A DNA stretch of 64,000 bases from Lysobacterales bacterium 63-13 (GTDB lineage Bacteria; Pseudomonadota; Gammaproteobacteria; Xanthomonadales; Rhodanobacteraceae), in the NCBI GenBank assembly GCA_001899855.1, contig MKWR01000029.1, forward strand, positions 203,212 through 267,211. Direction: 5' to 3'. The notes beneath the pieces were generated by a model. That model worked only from the letters and a program-made list of their open reading frames with translations, ran no database searches and was not told the DNA's origin. The translations under genes were made by a program, and so were the position numbers. Of the stretch, positions 1-8,751 are shown one piece after another; position 1 is the stretch's first letter; each line of letters starts with the position of its first letter.

Positions 1-13
1 TCGCCGGCGCGCC

Positions 14-895
14 GTGAGCAGGCTGCTTGCCCTGCTCGTGGCGGCACTGTTGCTGGGCGCCTGCGCCGGGCACAAGCCACGCCAGCAGTCTGCCACCGCG
101 CCGGGTCCGGCACCGGCGACGACGGTTCCTGAAACCAGCCTGCCGCAGTCCATGCGCTACCGCGATGCCCGCGATGGCGGACCGGATGCGCCAGCGGTAG
201 ACGTCAGCACGCTCGTCGAGCCGACGCCGAAAGCCGAGGCGCGCGCCCGCTATGGCAACAAATCGCCCTACAGCGTTCTCGGCAAGACCTACCGGGTGAT
301 GCCCGATGCGCGCAACTACGTCGAGCGCGGCATTGCCTCGTGGTACGGCAACAAGTTCCACGGCTACATGACCTCGAGCCTCGAACCCTACGACATGTAC
401 CAGTTCAGCGCGGCGCACAAGACCCTGCCGCTGCCCAGCTACGTGCGCGTGACCAACCTCGAGAACGGCAAGAGCGTGGTCGTGCGCGTCAATGATCGCG
501 GCCCGTTCCACGAAAACCGCCTGATCGATCTTTCCTATGCCGCGGCCGTGCGCATCGGCGTCTGGCCGAAGGGAACCGGCATGGTCGAAGTGCGCCTGCT
601 GGATGGCAGCAGCCCGGAACCGAAGCCGTTGCGCGCGGTCCCAGCAGCCGACAGCCACTCGCGCGTCTTTGTCCAGCTCGGCGCGTTTGCCGATCAAGGC
701 AATGCCGATCGCATCGTCCAGCGCATTGCCCGGACCGGCCTCGGCCGCGCGGACATCGTCACCACGCGGATCGATTCGCGCGCGATCCATCGCGTCCGCA
801 TCGGCCCGCTGGACAGTGTCGAGGCCGCCGATGCGCTGGTCGTGCGCCTGGAAAAACTCGGCTTCGGCATGCCGCGCGTGGCGATCGAGGATTGA
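14..895 (+). CDS. rlpA: RlpA-family septal lytic transglycosylase (lipoprotein)
   Basis: Predicted outer-membrane lipoprotein that cleaves peptidoglycan lacking stem peptides during daughter-cell separation. The start is GTG. The N-terminus is a lipoprotein signal with lipobox LLGAC at about residues 13-17. The double-psi beta-barrel domain follows at about 105-200, with the family signatures GIASWYG and VRVNDRGPF. A C-terminal SPOR domain (from about residue 215, starting FVQLGAFADQ) would bind denuded septal glycan. Length 293 aa is normal for the family. It lies 55 bp upstream of a D,D-carboxypeptidase, the usual partnership in gammaproteobacteria. The window begins just before the start, so the promoter and any upstream operon genes (mltB, rodA) are not visible. 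Confidence 0.93.
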   Translation: MSRLLALLVAALLLGACAGHKPRQQSATAPGPAPATTVPETSLPQSMRYRDARDGGPDAPAVDVSTLVEPTPKAEARARYGNKSPYSVLGKTYRVMPDARNYVERGIASWYGNKFHGYMTSSLEPYDMYQFSAAHKTLPLPSYVRVTNLENGKSVVVRVNDRGPFHENRLIDLSYAAAVRIGVWPKGTGMVEVRLLDGSSPEPKPLRAVPAADSHSRVFVQLGAFADQGNADRIVQRIARTGLGRADIVTTRIDSRAIHRVRIGPLDSVEAADALVVRLEKLGFGMPRVAIED

Positions 896-950
896 ACCGG
901 CGACAATGGCCGGCGCGTTGCCTTCACCTGCAAGTTCCAAGGAGTCTGTT

Positions 951-2210
951 TTGCCGACCAAGTTGCTGTTTGCCACTCTCGCCGCTGCGCTTGCAGCATT
1001 TGTCGCCAACGCGTTCGCGCAGACTCCGGCCGCAGCCGTGCCCAGGCCCGCGCCACAGCCGGTGGCAGCGGCCATCGCCACGCCGACACCGCCACCACCG
1101 ACGCTGGATGCCACGAGCTGGCTGTTGATGGATTACGCAACCGGCCAGGTCCTGCTTGACGGCAATGCCGATGCCCGCGTGGAACCGGCGTCAATCACCA
1201 AGATCATGACTTCCTATGTCGTCTCCGCCGAGCTGGCCCACGGCAAGATCCACATGGAAGACCCGGTCACGATCAGCGAGAACGCCTGGCGTTCGGGTGG
1301 CGCGGGCACTGATGGCTCGACCAGTTTCCTCGAACTGAACAGCCAGGTTCCGCTCAAGCAACTGCTCTACGGCATGATCATCCAGTCCGGCAACGATGCG
1401 GCGATCGCGCTGGCCGAGCACACCGCGGGCTCGGAGGAACTGTTTGCCACGCTGATGAACCAGTATGCCGCCCAGCTCGGCATGACCGGCACGCACTACG
1501 TCGACGCCAGCGGCCTGCCCAACGCCAACCACTACACCACCGCGCATGATGTGGCCCTGCTTTCGCGCGCTCTGATCCGCGATTTTCCCGACGAGTACGC
1601 GATCTACAAGATCAAGGATTTCGAGTGGAACGGGATCAAGCAGCACAATCGCAATACCTTGTTGTGGCGCGACTCGTCGGTCGACGGCATCAAGACCGGG
1701 CATACCAGTTCGGCGGGTTTCTGCCTGGCAACCTCGGCACTGCGCGGTGAGCAACGCCTGATTGCCGTGGTCATGGGCGCGAAAAGCGAAAAGGCGCGTG
1801 CCGATGCCAACCAGGAGCTGCTCAACTACGGTTTCCGCTTCTTCGAATCGCACAAGCTCTACACCACGAGCAAGCCGCTGGCCACGCCGGAATTGTGGAA
1901 AGGTGCAGCGCCGACGGTCGCCCTCGGTGTTGCCGAGGATGTTGTCGTGACCCTGCCACGTGGCCGCTACGCCGACCTGAAGGCAAGCATGGACCTGCCC
2001 GCGCGCTTGATTGCGCCGCTGCAGAAAGGCCAGGCGGTGGGCAGCCTCAAAGTGGAACTTGATGGCAAGACCCTGGTCGAGCGCCCGATCGTCGTGCTCG
2101 AGGAGGCTGTCGAAGGCGGCTTCTTCAAGCGCATGGTCGACGGCGTCATGCTGTGGTTCGAGAGTGACGAGAAACCCGCGGCAAGCGAAGTGCCGGCGAG
2201 CGCCGGCTGA
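951..2210 (+). CDS. dacC: D-alanyl-D-alanine carboxypeptidase (PBP5/6 family)
   Basis: Periplasmic, membrane-tethered penicillin-binding protein that removes the terminal D-Ala of peptidoglycan pentapeptides. The TTG at 951 is chosen because a GGAG sits 6 bases upstream and a clean signal peptide follows, ending about FA|QTP at residues 23-24. An in-frame ATG at 906 has no such support. A Pro/Ala-rich linker (about 25-52) precedes the catalytic domain. The three active-site motifs are present: SITK (nucleophile Ser81), SGN (from Ser146) and KTG (248-250). The C-terminus (GGFFKRMVDGVMLWF) is the expected amphipathic membrane anchor. At 419 aa it is complete. ybeD follows after 2 bp, so the genes are probably co-transcribed. 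The dacA versus dacC naming is not settled by sequence alone. Confidence 0.93.
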   Translation: MPTKLLFATLAAALAAFVANAFAQTPAAAVPRPAPQPVAAAIATPTPPPPTLDATSWLLMDYATGQVLLDGNADARVEPASITKIMTSYVVSAELAHGKIHMEDPVTISENAWRSGGAGTDGSTSFLELNSQVPLKQLLYGMIIQSGNDAAIALAEHTAGSEELFATLMNQYAAQLGMTGTHYVDASGLPNANHYTTAHDVALLSRALIRDFPDEYAIYKIKDFEWNGIKQHNRNTLLWRDSSVDGIKTGHTSSAGFCLATSALRGEQRLIAVVMGAKSEKARADANQELLNYGFRFFESHKLYTTSKPLATPELWKGAAPTVALGVAEDVVVTLPRGRYADLKASMDLPARLIAPLQKGQAVGSLKVELDGKTLVERPIVVLEEAVEGGFFKRMVDGVMLWFESDEKPAASEVPASAG

Positions 2211-2212
2211 GC

Positions 2213-2503
2213 ATGCGCAATCTCGATGACATCCAGCCGCAGCGGCCCGACCAGGGCTTCCAGTTTCCCGGTGCCTTCGAGATCACCGCGCTGGGTCGCA
2301 CCGATGCGGATCTGGAAACGCGGGTGCCACAGGTCATCAATGGCCTTGGGCTCAACGTGATTGCCGGCAGCCTGCGCTCGAAGCCCTCGCGCGAAGGCAA
2401 CTATCATTCGGTATCGGTGACCTTCACCTGTCCGGATCGCGAAACCTACGTCGCCGTGCATGCCGCCCTGCGCGCCGCCCCCGGCATCCGCTGGACAATC
2501 TGA
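2213..2503 (+). CDS. ybeD: YbeD family protein (DUF493)
   Basis: Small 96-aa cytoplasmic protein of the DUF493/YbeD family, with an ACT-like ferredoxin fold. It is conserved between dac and lipB in many gammaproteobacteria and has a suspected regulatory role linked to lipoate metabolism. Family features visible here are FQFPGAFEI near the N-terminus, a central [20 protein letters not shown] segment and a final strand. Start ATG is 2 bp after the carboxypeptidase stop. Biochemical function is not established for the family. Confidence 0.88.
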   Translation: MRNLDDIQPQRPDQGFQFPGAFEITALGRTDADLETRVPQVINGLGLNVIAGSLRSKPSREGNYHSVSVTFTCPDRETYVAVHAALRAAPGIRWTI

Positions 2504-2562
2504 GGCAGCGGCGGGCATGGGCAAGCGCTTGTGATGATTGCCGCCAACCCCATTTGCGACCA

Positions 2563-3240
2563 ATGAATCACCCCTTGCTCATCCGCCGTCTTGGTCGCCA
2601 GTCTTATGTGCCCGTGCTCGAAGCCATGCGCGGGTTCACCGAGCGCCGCGACGGCGACACCGCCGACGAGTTCTGGCTGCTGGAGCACGAGCCGGTGTTC
2701 ACCCTCGGACAGGCCGGCAAGCAGGAACATGTGCTGGCGGCTGGCGACATCCCGGTCATCCACGTCGAGCGCGGCGGCCAGGTGACTTACCACGGCCCCG
2801 GCCAGATCGTCGCTTATCCGCTGCTCGACCTGCGCCGACTCGGCATTGGCGTGCGCGAGCTGGTCTGCCGCATCGAGCAGGCGATCATCGACACCCTGGA
2901 ACACTGGAACATCGTCGCCACGCGGCGGCCCGGCGCACCTGGCGTCTATGTCGGTGATGCCAAGATCGGTGCCCTCGGCCTGCGCATCCGCCGCGGCTGT
3001 TCGTTCCACGGCCTGGCCTTGAACGTGGGCATGGACCTGCAGCCGTTCCGGCGCATCAACCCTTGTGGATACCAGGGCCTGCAGGTGACCCAGGTGCTAG
3101 ACTTGGGCGGCCCCGGGTCGCTCCACGCGGTCGAGGATGTGCTCATCGACGAACTGTCCAGGCAGTTCGGCCTCACGCCGCAGCCCGGTGCCGCGGAACT
3201 TCCGAATGCCGCCGACGTGGCGACCATGCCTGCCCAATGA
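2563..3240 (+). CDS. lipB: Octanoyl-[ACP]:protein N-octanoyltransferase LipB
   Basis: Cytoplasmic enzyme that moves octanoyl from acyl carrier protein to the lipoyl domains of 2-oxoacid dehydrogenases and GcvH, the first step of de novo lipoylation. The signature [12 protein letters not shown] is present, as are the acyl-thioester cysteine in NPCGYQG and the catalytic lysine in [13 protein letters not shown] 2563 is preferred over an in-frame TTG 9 bases upstream because it starts directly at the family N-terminus ([11 protein letters not shown]). At 225 aa it is of normal length. Its stop overlaps the lipA start as ATGA, so the two enzymes are translationally coupled. Confidence 0.95.
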   Translation: MNHPLLIRRLGRQSYVPVLEAMRGFTERRDGDTADEFWLLEHEPVFTLGQAGKQEHVLAAGDIPVIHVERGGQVTYHGPGQIVAYPLLDLRRLGIGVRELVCRIEQAIIDTLEHWNIVATRRPGAPGVYVGDAKIGALGLRIRRGCSFHGLALNVGMDLQPFRRINPCGYQGLQVTQVLDLGGPGSLHAVEDVLIDELSRQFGLTPQPGAAELPNAADVATMPAQ

Positions 3241-4217
3241 ACGAACCGATCAAGACCATTCCGCTGACCGTTGTCGGCGAAAAGCAACTGGGTGGCGACA
3301 AGATTGCCCGCAACCGCGCCGTGTTCGACGAGTCCCCGATCCTGCGCAAGCCGGCCTGGATCCGCGTGCGCATTCCGCCGGGCAACGCCGTCGCGCGCCT
3401 GAAATCAAAGCTGCGCGAAAACAGCCTGGTCACCGTCTGCGAAGAAGCATCCTGCCCGAACATCCACGAGTGCTTCAGCAAGGGCACGGCGACCTTCATG
3501 ATCCTCGGCGAGGTCTGCACCCGGCGCTGTTCGTTCTGCGATGTCGCGCATGGCCGGCCAAATGCGCCGGATCCGCTGGAGCCGGCCAAGCTCGCCGGCA
3601 CCATCCGCGAAATGCGCCTGCGCTACGTGGTCATCACCTCGGTCGATCGCGACGACCTGCGCGATGGCGGTGCCGGGCATTTCGCCGCCTGCATCCGCGC
3701 CGTGCGCTTCGAGAATCCGGACATCCGCATCGAGATCCTGACCCCGGATTTCCGCGGCAGGGGGCGCATGGAGCGGGCCCTGGAACTGCTTGCCGCCTAT
3801 CCGCCGGATGTCTTCAACCACAACATCGAGACGGTTCCCGATCTCTATCGCAAGGTCCGCCCCGGTGCCGATTACGCGTGGTCGCTGCAGTTGCTCAAGC
3901 GCTTCAAGGAACAGCATCCGCACATCCCGACCAAGTCCGGGATCATGCTCGGCCTCGGCGAAAACCTCGAACAGGTTCAGCGCACGTTGAACGATTTGCG
4001 CGAGCATGAGGTCGATATGGTGACGATCGGCCAGTACCTGCAGCCGTCCGCGCATCATCATCCGGTGCTGCGCTACTGGTCGCCGGCGGAATTTGCGCAA
4101 TTGGCGGAATATGGCACGGCCCTCGGTTTCAGCCATGTCGCTTCCGGTCCAATGGTGCGTTCCTCGTATCATGCGGATGAAATGGCGCATGCCGCCGGCG
4201 TCGTCGAGTCACTCTGA
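3237..4217 (+). CDS. lipA: Lipoyl synthase LipA (radical SAM)
   Basis: Inserts two sulfur atoms into the protein-bound octanoyl chain made by LipB. ATG 3237 overlaps the lipB stop (ATGA), giving a 326-aa protein; a longer in-frame reading upstream lies inside lipB and is not used. The auxiliary 4Fe-4S cluster motif is [12 protein letters not shown], and the radical-SAM cluster motif is CTRRCSFC (CX3CX2C). The C-terminal RSSYHADE contains the serine that ligates the auxiliary cluster. All cluster ligands are intact, so the enzyme should be functional. Confidence 0.96.
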   Translation: MNEPIKTIPLTVVGEKQLGGDKIARNRAVFDESPILRKPAWIRVRIPPGNAVARLKSKLRENSLVTVCEEASCPNIHECFSKGTATFMILGEVCTRRCSFCDVAHGRPNAPDPLEPAKLAGTIREMRLRYVVITSVDRDDLRDGGAGHFAACIRAVRFENPDIRIEILTPDFRGRGRMERALELLAAYPPDVFNHNIETVPDLYRKVRPGADYAWSLQLLKRFKEQHPHIPTKSGIMLGLGENLEQVQRTLNDLREHEVDMVTIGQYLQPSAHHHPVLRYWSPAEFAQLAEYGTALGFSHVASGPMVRSSYHADEMAHAAGVVESL

Positions 4218-4257
4218 GTTGCCAATCACGCACCACCTGGCCCTGATGGAGAGTTGC

Positions 4258-6510
4258 ATGCGTCGCATTTCCCTGACATTCGCACTGCTGGCGGCTTGCG
4301 GCATCGCCTTTGCCAAGCCGGTGTCCGAATCCGCCAGCTCGCTGGTGCTCAAGCCGACCACCGACCAGACCGAGGCGGCAATCTGGGCAATGCGTTTCCT
4401 CTCGCGCTTCCATTACAAGCCGATGCCGCTGGATGACGCGATGTCGGAAAAGATCTTCAGCAGCTATCTCGACAGCCTCGATGGCGACCACCTGTTTTTC
4501 ACCCAGGCCGACATCGACCGCTTTTCCGCGGCCAGGGACAAGCTCGACGATGCGATCTTCGAGCGCGACCTGTCCGCGCCATTCGCGATTTTCAATCTCT
4601 ACCAGCAGCGCGTCGCCGAGCGCCTCGCCTATTCGCGCGAACTGCTCGCCAAGCCATTTGATTTCAGCAAGGACGAATCCTGGCAATACGATCGTGCCAA
4701 GGCACCGTGGGCCAAGGATGCGACCGAGCTGGACGACCTCTGGCGCAAGCGGGTCAAGAACGACTGGCTGCGCCTGAAGCTGGCCAACAAGCCGGCCAAG
4801 GAAATCCGCGAGACGCTGGACAAGCGCTACGCCAATTACCTGGAGCGCGTGCACCAGCTCAACAGCGAGGATGTCTTCCAGACCTTCATGAACGCCTATG
4901 CGACCTCGATCGAGCCGCATACGAACTATCTCAGCCCGCGCGCCTCGGAAAATTTCGACATTGCCATGCGCCTGTCGCTGGAAGGCATTGGCGCGGTCCT
5001 GCAGCGGCTGGACGAGTACACCGCGATCCGCGAGATCATCCCCGGCGGGCCGGCGGCGATTTCCGGCAAGCTCAGCCCGGGTGATCGCATCGTCGGCGTC
5101 GGCCAGGGTGCGAACGGCCCGATCACCGACGTCATCGGCTGGCGCCTGGATGATGTCGTCGACAAGATCCGCGGTGCCAAGGGCACCATCGTGCGCCTGG
5201 AAATCCTGCCTGATGCGGCCGGCCCGGATGGCCAGCACGAATTCCTCACCCTGACCCGCAACAAGGTCAGCGTCGAGGAGAGCGCGGCGAAGAAGTCGGT
5301 CATCGACGTGCGCAGTGGCGACACCACGCGGCGCATCGGCGTGATCACCTTGCCGAGCTTCTACCAGGATTTCGAAGCGCGCCGGCGTGGCGATGCCGAC
5401 TACAAGAGCGCCACGCGCGATGTCGAGCGCCTGCTCGGCGAACTCGGTGCGGAAAATGTCGATGGCGTCGTCGTCGACCTGCGCAACAACGGCGGCGGTT
5501 CGCTCGACGAAGCCACCGACCTTACCGGCCTGTTCATCGACAAGGGCCCGGTCGTGCAGATTCGCGATGCCAGCGGCCGCGTCGAGGAAAAGAGCGATCG
5601 TCGCGCCGGCACCGCCTGGAGCGGCCCACTGGCCGTGCTGGTCAATCGCGCCTCGGCGTCGGCCTCGGAGATCTTTGCCGCAGCGATCCAGGATTACGGT
5701 CGCGGCGTCATCATCGGCGAACCCACCTTCGGCAAGGGCACCGTGCAGAACCTGCTCAACATGGATGACATGGCGCGCAACGAGACGCCGACCTACGGTG
5801 ATCTGAAAATGACCGTGCAGCAGTTCTTCCGCATCAACGGCGGCTCCACCCAGTTGCGCGGCGTCACGCCGGAGATCAGCTTTCCAATGACTGCGGCCAG
5901 TGACGAATTTGGCGAATCAAGCTACGACAATGCCTTGCCGTGGACGTCGATCTCGCGCGCCGACTACAAGGTGGTTGCCGATCTCAAGCCGCTGATCCCG
6001 ATGCTGCAGGCGCGCCACCAGGCGCGCGCGGAAAAGGATCCGGTGTGGAAGAGTTTCGTCGCCGAGATTGCCGATGCCCGGCGCATCCGTGCCGAGAAGA
6101 CCCTTTCGCTGAATGAAACGGTGCGCACGACCGAGCGTGACGAGCAGGAGGCCAAGCGCAAGGCGCGCGAGGCGCTGCTGGCCGGCAAGCCGGCTGCCGC
6201 CGACGCGGCCAGTCCGACTGGCGAATCCGGCAAGACCGGCAAGGTTGCCCAGGGCAGTGCCGGCACCGTGGTCAGCACCGAGGACGACAGTGATCCGGTT
6301 GCCACGGCCGCGATTGAGGACGATGGCCTGCAAGCCGATGAGCGCAGCATTTCCAAGGATCTGGCGCGCGAAGAGAAGCGCAAGGCCAAGCCCGATATCG
6401 TTCTCAACGAAGTCGCCCAGATCCTCTCCGACGAGATCGACCTGATCCGCAACGACACCAAACTCGCCGCCCGCGTGCTTCCGCACGACGCCGCGGCAGG
6501 GGTGGATTGA
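4258..6510 (+). CDS. prc: Carboxy-terminal processing protease Prc (Tsp)
   Basis: Periplasmic S41 protease that degrades proteins with nonpolar C-termini and regulates peptidoglycan hydrolases. ATG 4258 has GGAGAG just upstream and gives a 750-aa precursor; ATG 4246 is a weaker alternative. Order: signal peptide, N-terminal helical domain, PDZ (about 230-330, beginning LEGIGAVLQ), and S41 protease domain with Ser in SASASEIFAA and Lys in EPTFGKGTVQ. A long charged C-terminal domain follows, with an acidic/alanine-rich linker at about 635-700. The signal ends LLAACGIAFA, so it could be cut by signal peptidase I (AFA|K) or lipidated at the LAAC cysteine. It lies 40 bp after lipA and is followed by a repeat element. 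Confidence 0.94.
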   Translation: MRRISLTFALLAACGIAFAKPVSESASSLVLKPTTDQTEAAIWAMRFLSRFHYKPMPLDDAMSEKIFSSYLDSLDGDHLFFTQADIDRFSAARDKLDDAIFERDLSAPFAIFNLYQQRVAERLAYSRELLAKPFDFSKDESWQYDRAKAPWAKDATELDDLWRKRVKNDWLRLKLANKPAKEIRETLDKRYANYLERVHQLNSEDVFQTFMNAYATSIEPHTNYLSPRASENFDIAMRLSLEGIGAVLQRLDEYTAIREIIPGGPAAISGKLSPGDRIVGVGQGANGPITDVIGWRLDDVVDKIRGAKGTIVRLEILPDAAGPDGQHEFLTLTRNKVSVEESAAKKSVIDVRSGDTTRRIGVITLPSFYQDFEARRRGDADYKSATRDVERLLGELGAENVDGVVVDLRNNGGGSLDEATDLTGLFIDKGPVVQIRDASGRVEEKSDRRAGTAWSGPLAVLVNRASASASEIFAAAIQDYGRGVIIGEPTFGKGTVQNLLNMDDMARNETPTYGDLKMTVQQFFRINGGSTQLRGVTPEISFPMTAASDEFGESSYDNALPWTSISRADYKVVADLKPLIPMLQARHQARAEKDPVWKSFVAEIADARRIRAEKTLSLNETVRTTERDEQEAKRKAREALLAGKPAAADAASPTGESGKTGKVAQGSAGTVVSTEDDSDPVATAAIEDDGLQADERSISKDLAREEKRKAKPDIVLNEVAQILSDEIDLIRNDTKLAARVLPHDAAAGVD

Positions 6511-6515
6511 TTGAT

Positions 6516-6633
6516 GCCGGGATTCGGGATTCGTTAAAGTAGAGCGCCGCGACGATTCGCTTTTGCGAATTCCGAATTCCGAATTCCGAATCCCGAATTC
6601 CGAATCCCGAATTCCGAATCCCGAATCCCGGCC
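6516..6633. repeat. Dispersed GGGATTC/GAATCCC inverted-repeat element (copy A)
   Basis: The whole gap between convergent prc and the aminopeptidase gene is one repeat element. A short left arm of GGGATTC units (6518-6533) is followed by a spacer of about 33 bp containing AAAG-AGA and ATTCGCTTTT (6534-6565). A long right arm of about nine GAATTCC/GAATCCC units fills 6566-6630. The arms can pair as an imperfect hairpin and could act as a bidirectional terminator. The same spacer core recurs in the copy inside lpxB. Confidence 0.85.
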
Positions 6634-6635
6634 TT

Positions 6636-8015
6636 TCAGCCATACCGCTGCGTGAGGAATTGCAGGTAGGCGCGCAGGCCCTGGGCTTCGCCGCCCTTGG
6701 GGCGGCCTGGTCGCTCGGAGTCGTTCCACGAATAGACGTCCAGATGGCACCAGGGTGTTTCCTCTGGGATGAAGCGTTCGAGGAACAGGGCGGCGGTGAT
6801 CGCGCCGGCGTGGCGTGAGCTGCCCGAGTTGGCGAGATCGGCGATATAGGATTCAAGCAAGGTCAGGTAGGGTCGCCACAGCGGCATGCGCCAAAGCGGA
6901 TCCTGGGTCTGCGTGCCGGCGCCAAGCAGGGCGTTGGCAATGTCATCGCGATTGCAGAACAACGCCGGCAGATCGGCGCCGAGCGCGACCCGGGCGGCAC
7001 CGGTGAGGGTGGCGAAATCGAGGATCAGGTCGGGTTTCATCTCCGCGGCATAGGCCAGCGCATCGCAAAGCACGAGGCGACCCTCGGCATCGGTGTTGTC
7101 GATCTCGACATGGATCTTGCCGCGCGTCTGGATGACCTCGCCGGGACGGAAGGAATCGCCGGAGATGGCATTCTCGACTGCCGGAACGAGCAGGGTCAGG
7201 CGCACCGGCAACTTCGCCTCGAGGATCAAGCCGGCCAGCGCGATCGCATGTGCGGCACCGCCCATGTCCTTCTTCATCCAGCGCATGCCGTCGGCGGTTT
7301 TCAGGTCGAGGCCGCCACTGTCGAAACACACGCCCTTGCCGACGAGGACGACATGCGCAGCGGCGGCGTCGCCGTGGGTGAGCATGGCCAGGCGGGGCGC
7401 ACGCTCGGGCGTGGCTGCGCGGCCGACTGCGTGGATGGTCGGGAAGTTGTCGCGCAGCAGCGCATCGCCGACCCATTCGCGGTACTCCGCGCCGTGGCGC
7501 GCGGCCAGCGCGGATACCGCGGCGGCGAGCTCGGCCGGACCCATGTCCTGGGTGGGCGTGTTGATCAAGTCGCGGGTCAGCGTCGCCGCGTTGGCCAGGC
7601 TGGAAACCCTGGCGCGCGTTGCCTCGTCGACCAGCAGGCGCGCGCATTCGCGATCGCTGCGGCGGTAGCGGTTGAAGCGGTAGGCGCCCAGCGCCCAGCC
7701 AAGGGCGGCCTCGGCTGCATCCAACGCCAGTCCGCGCGGATCGAGCGCGTAGTTGCCAGGCGGCAGTCGACGTGGCAACGAGGCAAGCGCGTAGAGGCCG
7801 CTGTTGGCCGCACAACCGGCCAGCATGACCGGCCCGCTGTCGTGGCTGGCAGCGAGGCCGAGGAAGCGTCCGCCCTCGCCCTTGAAATCATTTGCCGCGC
7901 ACAAGGCGCGGGCGCCCTCGCCGAAGCGGGCGATGATGGCATCGAAGTTCTTCCCGTCGATGGCGACCAGGGGAATCGAACGGGTGGCATCCGCGGCGCT
8001 GATCCAGGCATCCAT
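6636..8015 (-). CDS. M17 leucyl aminopeptidase family protein
   Basis: Cytosolic zinc-type aminopeptidase that removes N-terminal residues from peptides. The M17 signature NTDAEGRL is present with the metal- and bicarbonate-binding context around it (CFDSGGLDLK and MKKDMGGAAHA upstream). The 459-aa length fits the PepB-like subgroup, shorter than PepA (about 500 aa), with a reduced N-terminal domain. ATG 8015 is 11 bp after the stop of the HAD gene on the same strand, so the two are probably one transcript. Whether it prefers leucine or another residue cannot be told. Confidence 0.9.
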   Translation of the reverse strand: MDAWISAADATRSIPLVAIDGKNFDAIIARFGEGARALCAANDFKGEGGRFLGLAASHDSGPVMLAGCAANSGLYALASLPRRLPPGNYALDPRGLALDAAEAALGWALGAYRFNRYRRSDRECARLLVDEATRARVSSLANAATLTRDLINTPTQDMGPAELAAAVSALAARHGAEYREWVGDALLRDNFPTIHAVGRAATPERAPRLAMLTHGDAAAAHVVLVGKGVCFDSGGLDLKTADGMRWMKKDMGGAAHAIALAGLILEAKLPVRLTLLVPAVENAISGDSFRPGEVIQTRGKIHVEIDNTDAEGRLVLCDALAYAAEMKPDLILDFATLTGAARVALGADLPALFCNRDDIANALLGAGTQTQDPLWRMPLWRPYLTLLESYIADLANSGSSRHAGAITAALFLERFIPEETPWCHLDVYSWNDSERPGRPKGGEAQGLRAYLQFLTQRYG

Positions 8016-8026
8016 GGGCAGTCTCT

Positions 8027-8737
8027 TCAGGGGCAGGGCAATGGGGTCGGGCTCGGATGGTCATCGAGCCAGTTGGCAAGTGCGTCGAGATCGGTCATTT
8101 CCAGATCGGGTTTGACTTCATGCTGCCACGCCGCGGCATGGCGATTGAGCCAGACCGTGCGCATGCCGGCATCGCGCGCACCGACGACGTCCGCAAGCGG
8201 ATCGTCACCGACATGCAGGACGTGTTCGGGGCTGATGCCGAGGCGCTCGCAGGCATGATGGAAAATGTCCGCCGACGGTTTCGCCACACCGACTTCGCCG
8301 GCACTCACGCTGAATCGGAAATGCTCGTGCAGGCCGATGCGTTCAAGCTCGGCAGTGCCGTTGGAAATGCTCACCAGCGGAAAGCGGGCGGCCATCCGCG
8401 CCAGTGCGGCGGTGGTGTCGGCATAACACTCGACCTCGTTGCGCACCTGCACGTAAACGGCATAGGTGCGCTCGATCCAGTCATCACCGAGCTGGAACGG
8501 AGCAAAGGCGCGGCGCAGGGTCAGGCGCCGTTGCGCGGCGAAATCATGGGCCAGTTCGGGGTGCTCGCTGGCGACCTCGTCGCGCAAGGCACGCATCGAT
8601 TCGATGGGCCAGGCACGCGCCACCTCGGGGCAGTTTGCCTGCAGCCAGGCATCGACGCTGCGCTCGACCCGTTCAATGACCGGGCCGATGGGCCAGAGCG
8701 TGTCGTCGAGGTCGAGCGAGATGGCGCGGATATGCAT
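8027..8737 (-). CDS. HAD-superfamily phosphatase (IA subfamily, YigB-like)
   Basis: Haloacid-dehalogenase-like hydrolase of 236 aa. Motif I is DLDDTLW at residues 9-15 (nucleophile and general acid Asp), motif II is SISNGT, the motif III lysine is in GVAKPSADIF, and motif IV is VGDDPLADVVGA. A helical cap lies between motifs I and II. The closest family picture is YigB/FMN-type phosphatases, including enzymes that act on the riboflavin precursor 5-amino-6-(5-phosphoribitylamino)uracil. The substrate is not determined by sequence. It is flanked on the same strand by a PstS-like protein upstream and the aminopeptidase downstream. Confidence 0.87.
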   Translation of the reverse strand: MHIRAISLDLDDTLWPIGPVIERVERSVDAWLQANCPEVARAWPIESMRALRDEVASEHPELAHDFAAQRRLTLRRAFAPFQLGDDWIERTYAVYVQVRNEVECYADTTAALARMAARFPLVSISNGTAELERIGLHEHFRFSVSAGEVGVAKPSADIFHHACERLGISPEHVLHVGDDPLADVVGARDAGMRTVWLNRHAAAWQHEVKPDLEMTDLDALANWLDDHPSPTPLPCP

Positions 8738-8751
8738 CGTGGCCGAGGCGG

